DNA of 64,000 nucleotides, from contig NZ_PCOQ01000003.1 of assembly GCF_002975275.1 (NCBI RefSeq), positions 308,254 to 372,253 on the forward strand, written 5' to 3'. Origin of the DNA: Achromobacter sp. MYb9. GTDB lineage: Bacteria > Pseudomonadota > Gammaproteobacteria > Burkholderiales > Burkholderiaceae_B. This document shows, one piece after another, positions 51,343-59,808 of the stretch (positions are counted from its first letter, which is position 1; each line of letters begins with the position of its first letter). Below the pieces are notes generated by a model. The model searched no databases. It was given only the letters and a program-made list of their open reading frames with translations, and was not told the DNA's origin. A program made the position numbers and the translations under genes.

Positions 51343-52239
51343 TCAGGCGTCCGTTTTGGCGCAGAACGCCAGGATGGCGTCGGCGACGGCTTGCGGTGCC
51401 TCGCGTTGCGGGAAATGGCCCACCCCCTCCAGCACGCGGCGGGCGTAGCCGCCCTGGAAGAATGCCTCCTTGCCTTCCGAGGATGCGGGCTGGTTGCAGG
51501 TGTCGGCGCCGCCATGCAGCACCAGCGTCGGGACGGTCAACACCGGCGCGGGCGTCAGCAGGGCCGTGTCGGCCGAGTAAGCGGGGTCGCCGTCTGCATT
51601 CCCCCAGCGGTGGCGATACGAATGCAGCACCACCTCGGCCCAGTCGGGGTTGTCGAACGCCCGCGCCGCTTCGTCGAAGTCCTGGGGCGCGTACCAGGCG
51701 CCAGGGGACCAGGTGTCCCACATGAAGCGGGTGAATTCGCGGCGGTTGCCGCGTACCGCCTCGGCGCCGCGCGGCGTCGCCATGAACCAGTGATACCAGT
51801 AGTTGCGGGCCTGGGCCAGCGACAGCGTCTGGTTCGGATCATTGGTGCCGTAGCCAACCGACAGCAGCACCAGTTGCGCCGCTACGCCGGGCCGCAGACC
51901 GCAGGCGTTGGCCGCGGCGCGCGCGCCCCAGTCGTGGCCCACCAGCAGCGGTTGCCGCAAGCCCAGCGCGTCGACGACGTCCAGCAGATCGCGCCCCAGG
52001 GCCGCGAGTTCGCCGCTGCGCGGCGTGGTGGCGTCCCGGAAGCGCGTGGGGCCGAAGCCGCGCAGCGCGGGGCACAGCACGCGGTAGCCTTCCGCCGCAA
52101 GGCGTGCGGCCACGGTGTTCCAGCTTTCAGGGCTGTCGGGCCAGCCGTGCAACAGCACGGCGGTGCGGGATCCGGAGGGATTCCATTCCAGGTAGGCGAC
52201 ATCCAGCAACGGAGTCTGGACGCGGGCGTAGGCGGGCAT
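51343..52239 (-). CDS. Alpha/beta hydrolase, epoxide hydrolase/dehalogenase-like
   Basis: A 298-residue alpha/beta hydrolase. The oxyanion motif is VLLHGWPDSPESWNTV and the nucleophile elbow LLVGHDWGARAAAN with Asp; catalytic His near EGVGHFPQREAPQAV. This fits soluble epoxide hydrolases. Divergent from a LysR gene with a dyad between them, so its expression is probably LysR-controlled. Substrate unknown. Confidence 0.86.
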   Translation of the reverse strand: MPAYARVQTPLLDVAYLEWNPSGSRTAVLLHGWPDSPESWNTVAARLAAEGYRVLCPALRGFGPTRFRDATTPRSGELAALGRDLLDVVDALGLRQPLLVGHDWGARAAANACGLRPGVAAQLVLLSVGYGTNDPNQTLSLAQARNYWYHWFMATPRGAEAVRGNRREFTRFMWDTWSPGAWYAPQDFDEAARAFDNPDWAEVVLHSYRHRWGNADGDPAYSADTALLTPAPVLTVPTLVLHGGADTCNQPASSEGKEAFFQGGYARRVLEGVGHFPQREAPQAVADAILAFCAKTDA

Positions 52240-52290
52240 GGCGGGTTCCTTCTTTCGGTGACGGAGCTGTCACGATAGTGGTCCGGCTTG

Positions 52291-52334
52291 TCATGATTCT
52301 TGATGAATAGGCATCTATTATCAATAAATCATGA
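52291..52334. promoter_or_regulatory. LysR-type operator region (nested dyads)
   Basis: Outer arms TCATGATT (52291-52298) and AATCATGA (52327-52334) are perfect inverted repeats. Inside, TTGATGAATAG and CTATTATCAA form an imperfect dyad about the centre near 52312. This is the AT-rich heart of the region between the LysR and the alpha/beta hydrolase, typical for LysR recognition and activation sites. Confidence 0.6.
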
Positions 52335-52351
52335 ATATAAGGACGGCAGGC

Positions 52352-53239
52352 ATGGATACCTTGAACGACTCCTCTGGCGCGGTGCTGGACCTGACGCTCT
52401 TGCGCACGTTCCTGGAGGTCGTGGACAGCGGCGGCTTTGCGTTGGCCGCCGATGCCCTGGCGTTGACGCCGTCGGCCGTCAGCGGACACATCAAGCGGCT
52501 GGAGGTATTGGCGGGCGCCACCTTGCTGGACCGTACCACGCGCAGTTTCGAGGTGACGCCGGCGGGTGAGACGCTGTATGCCTATGCGCGCAACATCGTC
52601 GATCTGGAACGCGAGGCGCGGGCCCGGCTGAGCGGCACGCGCCTGAAGGGGCGCTTGCGCATCGGCTCGTCCGAGGATTTCGCGGGCGCGTGGCTGGCCG
52701 AGGTGCTGCACGCCTTTCACCGTGGGCATCCCGAAGCCTCGATCGAGCTGAAGGTAGGCGTCACCGCCGATCTTTTGCGCCAGCAGGCGCGGGGCAAGCT
52801 CGACGTGGTCTTCGGCAAGCAATGTTCGCGTGTGCAGGACGAAGGCGAACTGTTGTGGGAAGAAGATCTGGTGTGGGCCTGGGGGGCGGACAAGCCATGG
52901 AAACCGGGGCGGCAGGTGCCGTTGGCCGTGTTCCCGGAGCCTTGCGTGTACCGCGAGGCGGCCATCGCGGCATTGGGGCACACGCGGCAAGGATGGGCGC
53001 CTGTATTCGAAAGCGGCAGCATGGCCGGCTGCCTGGCCGCCGCGCTGGCGGGCTTTGCGGTGGCTCCCGTGGCCCGCAGCCAATTGCGCGAGGGCTTGCG
53101 CGCGCTGTCGGCGGATGACGGCATGCCCGACCTTCCCATGACGCGGTTCTACGCGTATCTGCGTTCCGCCGAGCCGGCGGTGCAGGCATTGGTGGCGGCC
53201 GTCAGGCAGACGGGCCAGCGGCGGCGCTTCGGGCGCTGA
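52352..53239 (+). CDS. LysR-family regulator
   Basis: A 295-residue LysR protein. The N-terminal winged helix is LRTFLEVVDSGGFALAADALALTPSAVSGHIKRLEVLAGATLLDRTTR, followed by the substrate-binding domain (LRIGSSEDFAGAWLAEVL...). ATG 52352 was preferred over 52331 because the latter lies inside the inverted repeat. Expected target: the divergent alpha/beta hydrolase and itself. Confidence 0.88.
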   Translation: MDTLNDSSGAVLDLTLLRTFLEVVDSGGFALAADALALTPSAVSGHIKRLEVLAGATLLDRTTRSFEVTPAGETLYAYARNIVDLEREARARLSGTRLKGRLRIGSSEDFAGAWLAEVLHAFHRGHPEASIELKVGVTADLLRQQARGKLDVVFGKQCSRVQDEGELLWEEDLVWAWGADKPWKPGRQVPLAVFPEPCVYREAAIAALGHTRQGWAPVFESGSMAGCLAAALAGFAVAPVARSQLREGLRALSADDGMPDLPMTRFYAYLRSAEPAVQALVAAVRQTGQRRRFGR

Positions 53240-53336
53240 TCCCTGCAGGCATCGCCAGCGTTTATCGCCGCCATTGAGTAAAGCAAATAGACGGCGCGCG
53301 CCATGGCCCGCACCATGACGCTCATGTCCTTACCGA

Positions 53337-53359
53337 GGCCGGCGCGCAGTCCGCCGGCC
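53337..53359 (+). promoter_or_regulatory. Hairpin in the leader of the 48-residue ORF
   Basis: Perfect 8-bp GGCCGGCG/CGCCGGCC stem with a seven-base loop, ending about 15 bases before the AAGGAG ribosome-binding site of the small ORF. It would be a stable RNA structure and might affect translation or stability. No riboswitch class is recognised. Confidence 0.4.
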
Positions 53360-53384
53360 GGGACGCTTCACTCAAGGAGTCATC

Positions 53385-53531
53385 ATGGCGAATTTCATAC
53401 TGGCATTGGTCAACGCGGAACTCTCGCTGTTCGGCGTTCAGGCGGCGGAAGAGCCGACGGCGCCTGCCGCCGTCACGCAGGACACCGCGCCCGCGTTCGA
53501 CCGCGAGCATTACCGTAGCGCGCTGGGCTGA
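53385..53531 (+). CDS. Small protein (48 residues), unknown
   Basis: A short ORF with a strong AAGGAG site five to six bases before its ATG. It has a hydrophobic N-terminal stretch (MANFILALVNAELSLFGVQA) and an acidic, Pro/Ala-rich tail ending REHYRSALG. No family recognised. It stands alone between a LysR gene and an SDR gene. The strong Shine-Dalgarno and leader hairpin argue for translation. Confidence 0.55.
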   Translation: MANFILALVNAELSLFGVQAAEEPTAPAAVTQDTAPAFDREHYRSALG

Positions 53532-53741
53532 GCGCGTGCGCTGCGGCGCGGCGCAACGGGCATCAGCGGAGAAATAGGCAGGTTTCACGCAAGAACGAGC
53601 CTGTACGCCGGTCCGCACGATTCTTAATATCCCTACCAGGCTCAGGGCCGAAGTGTCGGGCATGAACGCTTCGCCTGGCCTGGCCGCACGGCATCTTGCC
53701 GACGGCTGCAAGCATGCAGGCTAGCAAGGGATGGGAATCGC

Positions 53742-54566
53742 ATGAATACCGAAAAAATCTGGTTGGTGACGGGCGCGTCGACGGGCTTGGGCCTGGTACT
53801 GGTGAAGATGCTGCTGGACCGAGGGGTCAAGGTGGCGGCGACGGCCCGTGATGGCGATGCACTGCTGGAGGCCGTGGGGGCCAAGCTGGAAGGGCAGTTT
53901 CTGCCCTTGTCGGTGGACCTGGCCGACGAACGCAACGTGCGCCGCGCGGTGGCCGCCACGGTCGCCGCGTTCGGCGGCGTGGACGTGGTGGTCAACCATG
54001 CCGGCGACGCCTTGCAAGGCGCCCTGGACAGCTTGTCCGACGATGCATTGCGCGGCACCTTCGACATCAATGTCTTTGGCATGTTGAATGTGATCCGCGC
54101 CGTGCTGCCCCGCATGCGCGCGCAACGCAGCGGGCATGTGTTCAACATCTCGTCGATCCTGGGCTTTGACGGCGGCCACGCGGAATGGGGCGCCTACAGC
54201 GCGGCCAAGTTCGCGGTCAGCGGGTTGACCGAAGCGCTGGCCGCCGAGGCATCGGCCTGGGGCGTGCGGGTGTCGCTGGTGTATCCGGGCGCCATGCGCG
54301 CGGCGTCGGTGGCGGGTCGCGGCGATGCGTCCGACATGCCGGCGCGCGATCCCTTGCTGCAAGCCTCGGGCAGCGATCCGGCGAAGGCCGCGCAAGCGCT
54401 GATCAGCGCGGCGCAGGCGCAGTACGCGCCGTTGCATCTGTTCCTGGGCCGTGACGCGTTCGACCAGGCGCGCGGCAAGATCCAGTCGGTGCAGCAGGAG
54501 TTGGCGCGCTGGCGCGAGATGTCGGTGTCGATCGGCTCTGTCGACGAACGGCGGCTGGCGGCTTGA
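53742..54566 (+). CDS. SDR-family oxidoreductase
   Basis: A 274-residue classical SDR: cofactor motif TGASTGLG, VNHAG in place of NNAG, catalytic Ser in FNISSILG and YSAAK. The longer C-terminus (LHLFLGRDAFDQARGKI) fits the group of extended-tail SDRs that act on ketones and quinone-like substrates. A 210-bp non-coding stretch precedes it. Confidence 0.88.
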   Translation: MNTEKIWLVTGASTGLGLVLVKMLLDRGVKVAATARDGDALLEAVGAKLEGQFLPLSVDLADERNVRRAVAATVAAFGGVDVVVNHAGDALQGALDSLSDDALRGTFDINVFGMLNVIRAVLPRMRAQRSGHVFNISSILGFDGGHAEWGAYSAAKFAVSGLTEALAAEASAWGVRVSLVYPGAMRAASVAGRGDASDMPARDPLLQASGSDPAKAAQALISAAQAQYAPLHLFLGRDAFDQARGKIQSVQQELARWREMSVSIGSVDERRLAA

Positions 54567-54587
54567 TCTTGGGGCGCGGGCCGGGCG

Positions 54588-55358
54588 CTATGCCGTAAAG
54601 CCTTGCGCAACCTGGTAGGCGCCCAGCAGCGCCAGGCTGATCATGAAGCACAGCTTGAAGGTGCGCGGGGACAGCCGGTGGCGCAGCCATTGGCCCAGCG
54701 CCATGCCGATCAGCGCGGGCAGCAGCATCAGCACCGAGGCGCCGGCTGCGCTGGAACTGTAGCCACCGTTCAGCCACAACCCCGCCGCCAGGGCCACCGT
54801 CGACACCGTGAAGGAAATGCCCATGGCCTGGATCAGGCCGTCCCGGCCCAGGTTCAGCGCCTGTAGAAAAGGCACGGCAGGAATCACGAACACGCCCGTG
54901 GCTGCGGTGATCACGCCCGTGATCGCCCCGACCACCCCGCCCAGCGCCTGTTCGTACCGGCGCGGCACGCCAAGCGGCGAGCCGAACAGCCCCCAGCCCG
55001 CGTAGGCGATCAACGCCAACCCCAGGTACACGCTGGCCCAATGGCCGCTGGGCGCGCCCAGCCATCGCGCGCCGGCGACCGTGCCGACGCAGACGCCCGC
55101 CTGCATGGCGCCGATGCGGCGCAAGGTGGGCAACAGCGTCGGCCAGGGCCGCGCCTGCCACAGATTGGTAACCAGCGACGGCACGATCAGCAGCGCGGCG
55201 GCTTGCGCGGGCGCCATGACCAGGGCCAGCATCGCCATGGAAATGGTGGGCAGGCCCAACCCGACCACGCCTTTCACGACGCCGGCCAGGATGAACACCG
55301 CGACCGTCAATGCCAGCAACGTGGGAGGGCCGCCGGGAAGCAGGTCCATCGGATTCAT
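54588..55358 (-). CDS. TauE/SafE-family membrane transporter
   Basis: A 256-residue inner-membrane protein with seven to eight helices. The TauE/SafE family pattern is present: FILAGVVKGVVGLGLPTISMAML, LIVPSLVTNLWQ, and a duplicated second half (GVVGAITGVITAATGVFVIPAVPFLQAL). These proteins export or import sulfur-containing or small organic anions. The ATG used overlaps the stop of the upstream gene (ATGA). Confidence 0.88.
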   Translation of the reverse strand: MNPMDLLPGGPPTLLALTVAVFILAGVVKGVVGLGLPTISMAMLALVMAPAQAAALLIVPSLVTNLWQARPWPTLLPTLRRIGAMQAGVCVGTVAGARWLGAPSGHWASVYLGLALIAYAGWGLFGSPLGVPRRYEQALGGVVGAITGVITAATGVFVIPAVPFLQALNLGRDGLIQAMGISFTVSTVALAAGLWLNGGYSSSAAGASVLMLLPALIGMALGQWLRHRLSPRTFKLCFMISLALLGAYQVAQGFTA

Positions 55359-55771
55359 GAACGCTCGCATTGGAAGGGTTGTGCCTGCCTGGGCCGGCCG
55401 AAGAGGGCGTAGGCGACGTCCCCTGGCGGCGCGCCGTCCTGGCGCGCGGCGCGCAGCAGCCATTGCCGCGCTTCGCACAGGTCCGCAGGCAGGGCCGCGC
55501 CGTACAGCGCCGGGCCGCCGATCAGGGCCATGCCCAGCAGGCGTTGCGCCGGCGCATGGTCTTCGCGCGCGGCGGCGCGCAGCCAGGCCATCATGCCCGG
55601 CACGTCTCCTTCGGTCTGGGCCTCCAGCGCCAGCGCATACTTCTGCGCGGGCGTGGTGTAAGCGGTAAGGCCCGGTTGGGCTATGGCGGTGCCTGAGGTG
55701 TGCACGGCAAGTATCAGCAGCGCGACGCCTGTCCACCGCAACCGACGGCCGCATCGATTGAAGGTCATCAT
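55355..55771 (-). CDS. Exported Sel1-like repeat protein
   Basis: A 138-residue protein with a signal peptide (cleavage near AIAQP, residue about 32). The mature part has helical Sel1/TPR-like units (MMAWLRAAAREDHAPAQRLLGMALIGG; ARQWLLRAARQDGAPPGDVAYALFG). It may scaffold protein complexes in the periplasm. Its stop overlaps the TauE/SafE start, so both are in one operon divergent from a LysR gene. Confidence 0.75.
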   Translation of the reverse strand: MMTFNRCGRRLRWTGVALLILAVHTSGTAIAQPGLTAYTTPAQKYALALEAQTEGDVPGMMAWLRAAAREDHAPAQRLLGMALIGGPALYGAALPADLCEARQWLLRAARQDGAPPGDVAYALFGRPRQAQPFQCERS

Positions 55772-55909
55772 GGTCACCTTAACGGTTCAGTTCAACGGGT
55801 TCGTGGAAGATTGCCGTTATTCTGCGCCGCCATGGCCGTCAATCGATATCGGGAAATGGCATACACAGCCTATGGTCCAGCCTGAGGGTCGCCGTGCTAC
55901 GCTGGCCCA

Positions 55910-56875
55910 ATGCGATTCGACCTGACCGACCTACGGCTCTTCCTGAACGTGCAGGAAACCGGCTCCATCACCGCAGGCGCCAAACGTTCCCACATGACGC
56001 TGGCTTCTGCCAGTGAACGCATCCGCGGCATGGAAGACACCTTGGGCGTGCCCTTGCTGCTGCGCGAGCCTCGCGGCGTCGAGCCCACGCCGGCTGGCCG
56101 GACATTGGCCCACCATGCGCGGGTGGTGCTGGCCCAGATGGACCGCATGCGCGGCGAACTGGACCATTACGGCCACGGGCTGAAAGGCCATGTGCGCGTG
56201 CTATGCAACACCACGGCGCTAAGCGAATACCTGCCGCCGGTGCTGGGTGCTTTCCTGAAGGATCATCCGCGTGTGTCGGTGGACCTGGAAGAACGGCTTA
56301 GCCACGAGATCGCCGATGCGCTGCGCGCGGGCACGTGCGACATCGGCGTGCTGGCCGATTCGGCCGATTTAAACGGTTTGCACACGCTGACTTTCCGCCA
56401 TGATCCCTTGACGCTGGTCGTGCCGCGCGGGCATGCGTTGGCGGGCCGTTCGGCGGTCACACTGGCCGAGGTGGCGGAGGAGGAGTTCGTGGGCCTGGTG
56501 GAGGGCAGCGCGTTGCAGGAGCACATCGCGCACCATGCGCGGCGCGGCGGAAAAGTGCTGTCGTACCGCGTGCGCCTGCGTAGTTTCGACGCGGTATGCC
56601 GGATGGTCGGGCAAGGCGTGGGCATCGGTATCGTGCCGCGCGTGGCCGCGATGCGCTACGGCCGAGCCGCGGGCGTGCTGCGCGTGGCGCTGGCCGACGA
56701 CTGGGCCGCGCGCGACCTGGTGCTGTGCATGCGCGAGGCGCTGCCGGCCTACGCCGCCGAGCTGGTCGCGTACGCGCTGCGCGATGCGCCCGCGGCTACG
56801 GGCGCGCCACGGGATGGGGGTTCCGCAGGTGGCCCCGGTCGAACCACGAGCCGGAAGCGACGGCCGTCAGGATGA
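55910..56875 (+). CDS. LysR-family regulator
   Basis: A 321-residue LysR protein. DNA-binding part: LRLFLNVQETGSITAGAKRSHMTLASASERIRGMEDTLGVPLLLREPRG. The effector domain follows (VRVLCNTTALSEYLPPVLGAFL). It is divergent from the Sel1-TauE operon and likely regulates it. Its last 80 bases overlap the 3' end of the convergent MATE gene, and the tail there (GGPGRTTSRKRRPSG) has no domain character. Confidence 0.88.
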   Translation: MRFDLTDLRLFLNVQETGSITAGAKRSHMTLASASERIRGMEDTLGVPLLLREPRGVEPTPAGRTLAHHARVVLAQMDRMRGELDHYGHGLKGHVRVLCNTTALSEYLPPVLGAFLKDHPRVSVDLEERLSHEIADALRAGTCDIGVLADSADLNGLHTLTFRHDPLTLVVPRGHALAGRSAVTLAEVAEEEFVGLVEGSALQEHIAHHARRGGKVLSYRVRLRSFDAVCRMVGQGVGIGIVPRVAAMRYGRAAGVLRVALADDWAARDLVLCMREALPAYAAELVAYALRDAPAATGAPRDGGSAGGPGRTTSRKRRPSG

Positions 56876-58199
56876 TCAAGCCGTACAGGCACATCGCCAC
56901 CGCGGCGATCAGGAAGAACACCGTCAGCGATCCGGTCAGGTGCAGCGCCACGCCGCCCGCGCCCACGGCGGTCAAGAGGCGCAGGCAGCCCGCGACCAAC
57001 GGCCATTTCAGCCGGCCCGCGCCTTGCGAAGCGAAGTACATCGAGAATCCCAGCGCAAAGAAGCCGTAGACCGGGCCCACCGTGCGCAGATACGCGGAGC
57101 CGGCTTGCAGCATGTGTTCTTCGGCGCCGAACAGCCGCAACCACGCTTCAGGGAAGCACGCGGCCGCCAGCCCGATGGCTTCGGCCAGCACGAAGGCCAT
57201 CGCGCCGCCCGTCAACGCGATTCGCATCGCGCGTTCGGGCTGGCCCGCGCCGATGTTGGACGCCACCATGGCGACCATGGGCGCGCCCAATCCGAAGGCA
57301 ATGGGAATCAGCAGATACTCCAGCCGCACGGCGATGCCGTAGCCCGCCACGGCGGCCGTGCCCGCATAGGCGCCGACCAGGGCCGCCGTCAGCGCCACCA
57401 GCGCATTGGTCAGCAAGGGGTTCAACGTGGCCAGCGCGCCCACGCTGAGGATGCTGCGCATCAGGTTGGGGTACAGCCGGCTGAGGACAAGCCGCGCGGG
57501 GTTGCGGCCGCTGGCGCAGTAGGCCCCCAGGATCAGCGCGCCCACGCCGTAGTAGATGACGAGCGCCCACCCGCCGCCCGCCACGCCCAGCGCGGGGAAC
57601 GGCCCCCAGCCGAATATCAGGCATGGCGACAGCGGGATCAGCAGCAACGCGCCGCCGCAGATCACCGCGCCGGGCACCAGCATGTTGCCGGTGCCCCGGA
57701 TGACGCTGGCGAACGCATTCATCAGCCACATCAGGACGATGCCGCCGAAGATGACATTGGAGTAGGCCAGGGCGGCATCCAGTGCTTCGCCTTCGGCGCC
57801 CAGGGCGCGATACAGCTGCGGCCCGAAAACCAGCAGCAACACGCAGAAGACCAATCCCAACAGCGCGTTCAGCACCACGGCGTGCAGCACCAGCTGGTCC
57901 GCCTCTTGTTGGCGGCCACCGCCCAGCGCGCGCGCCACGGCGGCGGAAATACCGCCGCCCATCGCGCCCTGCGACATGTTCCCCATCAGGAACAGCACCG
58001 GCACCACCAGCGCCACGCCCGCCAGCACGGAGGTGCCCAGTCGGGCCAGGAACCAGGTCTCGATCAGGCCGGTGGCGGACTGCGCGGACATCATCAGAAT
58101 ATTGGGCCATGCCAAGCGTGCCAGCGTGGGGGCGATGGGCGCCTCAAGCATGGCTTGCAAGCGCGCATTGGCGGGGCGTGGCGGAGGCGTCGCTGACAT
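56796..58199 (-). CDS. MATE-family efflux transporter
   Basis: A 467-residue, 12-helix multidrug and toxin extrusion pump. Family motifs: LAWPNILMMSAQSATGLIETWFLARLG, GGGISAAVARALGGGRQQEAD, and the second-half counterpart ATLNPLLTNALVALTAALVG. Exports cationic drugs by cation antiport. Start at 58199. A strong promoter with a MarR-like dyad lies upstream, divergent from the MarR gene. Confidence 0.9.
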   Translation of the reverse strand: MSATPPPRPANARLQAMLEAPIAPTLARLAWPNILMMSAQSATGLIETWFLARLGTSVLAGVALVVPVLFLMGNMSQGAMGGGISAAVARALGGGRQQEADQLVLHAVVLNALLGLVFCVLLLVFGPQLYRALGAEGEALDAALAYSNVIFGGIVLMWLMNAFASVIRGTGNMLVPGAVICGGALLLIPLSPCLIFGWGPFPALGVAGGGWALVIYYGVGALILGAYCASGRNPARLVLSRLYPNLMRSILSVGALATLNPLLTNALVALTAALVGAYAGTAAVAGYGIAVRLEYLLIPIAFGLGAPMVAMVASNIGAGQPERAMRIALTGGAMAFVLAEAIGLAAACFPEAWLRLFGAEEHMLQAGSAYLRTVGPVYGFFALGFSMYFASQGAGRLKWPLVAGCLRLLTAVGAGGVALHLTGSLTVFFLIAAVAMCLYGLIILTAVASGSWFDRGHLRNPHPVARP

Positions 58200-58227
58200 G
58201 GGGCGTGACCGGAACGGGATGCGGTAA

Positions 58228-58257
58228 AATTTACGTGCATATGCCAATACCTGTCAA
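58228..58257 (-). promoter_or_regulatory. Sigma-70 promoter of the MATE gene with internal palindrome
   Basis: On the minus strand TTGACA (58257-58252) and TAAATT (58233-58228) are separated by 18 bp. The perfect palindrome GCATATGC (58237-58244) lies within the spacer. A repressor bound there would block the promoter, fitting MarR control of the efflux pump. Confidence 0.6.
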
Positions 58258-58295
58258 GAATGAACTGGACGCGCGTCCGGCCCGGCAGTAGCGTA

Positions 58296-58808
58296 ATGGC
58301 TTTGTCCTTTCCCGTTGCCGTTCCCGCCGCCATGTCCGCCGCCGATCCTTCCGTCCCCGCCATTGTTCCAGACCCTCTGGTCTGCAACGGCGCCGCCCTC
58401 CGCAAAGCGACCCGTCGCGTGTCGCAGCTGTATGACACGGTATTGGCGCCTTGCGGCCTGAAAGTGTCGCAGCATTCCATCCTGATCCACATCGCGCGCG
58501 CCGGCACGCCGTCGATGACGGACCTGGCGCGCGCCATGGTGCTGGACCGGTCCGCGCTGGCGCATAACCTGAAGCCGCTGGAACGGGACGGCTACGTGCG
58601 GACGGCGCGCGACGAACGCGACGGCCGCAGCCGCCGCGTGGCGCTGACGGATGCTGGCCGCGCCAAGCTGGCGGAATCCAAGCGCTTGTGGAAAGACGCG
58701 CAGAACCGTTTCGAAGCGGCCTATGGCGCAGAGCGCGCGGCGGCCCTGCGCCATGCGTTGGCCGACATCTTCTCCGACGAGTTCGCGCTGGCGTTCAGCC
58801 GGGGTTAG
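58296..58808 (+). CDS. MarR-family regulator
   Basis: A regulator of about 170 residues with the MarR winged helix: GLKVSQHSILIHIARAGTPSMTDLARAMVLDRSALAHNLKPLERDGYVRTARDERDGRSRRVALTDAGRAKL. Start uncertain: ATG 58296 used, ATG 58260 or 58332 possible; none has a good ribosome-binding site. Divergent from the MATE pump, so it probably represses it. Its stop overlaps the convergent EamA gene. Confidence 0.86.
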   Translation: MALSFPVAVPAAMSAADPSVPAIVPDPLVCNGAALRKATRRVSQLYDTVLAPCGLKVSQHSILIHIARAGTPSMTDLARAMVLDRSALAHNLKPLERDGYVRTARDERDGRSRRVALTDAGRAKLAESKRLWKDAQNRFEAAYGAERAAALRHALADIFSDEFALAFSRG

Positions 58809-59710
58809 CCACCTGCCGGATGTTCCGCGGGCCGCCTGCGGCCCGGCCAACCCAACAGCGCGACCGCGCCCAGTACGCAGGCCATCCCGGCGATCTGGGC
58901 GCCCGTCAGGGGTTCCCCCAGCAGGCCCGCCGCGAGCGCGACCGCCGATGCCGGCGCCAGCGCGGTAAAGAGCGCCGCTTCGGATCCTTGCACGCGGGCG
59001 GCGCCGGCGTACCACAGCAGGAAGCCGCCCACCGTGGGCACCACGGCGTAGTACGCCACGGCCATGAGCGCGTCGCCGGACACGTCCAGCTGCCAGGGCG
59101 ATTCCGTCACGCTCGCCAGCGCCGAAAACGCCAGCCCGAAACCCGTCATGACGGTGGAGAGCGCAAGCGGGGGAACCGGTATGCGCAGCCGTTTGTTCAG
59201 CAGGATGAACAGCCCTTCGCACAGGACCGCGCCCAGGATCAACGCGTTGCCGGTCCATGATGGGGCGCCGCCCGCAGCCGCGGCATGACGCGTCATCAGC
59301 CAGACGCCGAAGCCGGCGGCGGCGATCGCGGCCAGCATGGCCTTGCCCGGGCGTTCCCCCAGCAGCACGATCGCGATGGCGGCGGTGACAAGCGGCAGCG
59401 TGCCCAGAATGATGCCGCCGTCCACGGCCGACGTGCGCTTCAGCCCTGCGATCAGCAGCGTGGTGTAGCCGACGCTGCCGGCGATGGCCTGCGCCGCCAG
59501 CAACAGCCAGTCGCGCCGGCCCACGCGTGGCATCCGGGCGCCGGTGACGGCCATCAGCAGGGCGAAGCAGGGCAGCGCGATGGCAAACCGCAGCGCCGTC
59601 GCGGTGAAGGGCGGCAGCCCCGTCCCGATGATCTTGCTGGCCACGACCGTGCTGCCGACCAGCACCATGGCCGCCGCCAGGCAGCAATACCCTTGCATCC
59701 TTCCATTCAT
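58805..59710 (-). CDS. EamA-family (DMT) exporter
   Basis: A 301-residue protein with about ten helices in two EamA repeats (VLVGSTVVASKIIGTGLPPFTATALRFAIALPCFALL, and ILGAVLCEGLFILLNKRL... APASAVALAAGLLGEPLTGAQIAGMACVLGAVAL). Members export amino acids or metabolites. The AraC regulator gene lies immediately upstream on the same strand, 98 bp away. Confidence 0.88.
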   Translation of the reverse strand: MNGRMQGYCCLAAAMVLVGSTVVASKIIGTGLPPFTATALRFAIALPCFALLMAVTGARMPRVGRRDWLLLAAQAIAGSVGYTTLLIAGLKRTSAVDGGIILGTLPLVTAAIAIVLLGERPGKAMLAAIAAAGFGVWLMTRHAAAAGGAPSWTGNALILGAVLCEGLFILLNKRLRIPVPPLALSTVMTGFGLAFSALASVTESPWQLDVSGDALMAVAYYAVVPTVGGFLLWYAGAARVQGSEAALFTALAPASAVALAAGLLGEPLTGAQIAGMACVLGAVALLGWPGRRRPAEHPAGG

Positions 59711-59808
59711 GTCCGTCTACGCCGCAGAGTCAGAAAGGCGCAGCGTAGGGCGCAGGCGAGGCGCCAGTCTTGAATGAAATTGCAGGGGGACCGACGCGGC
59801 GCAAATGA

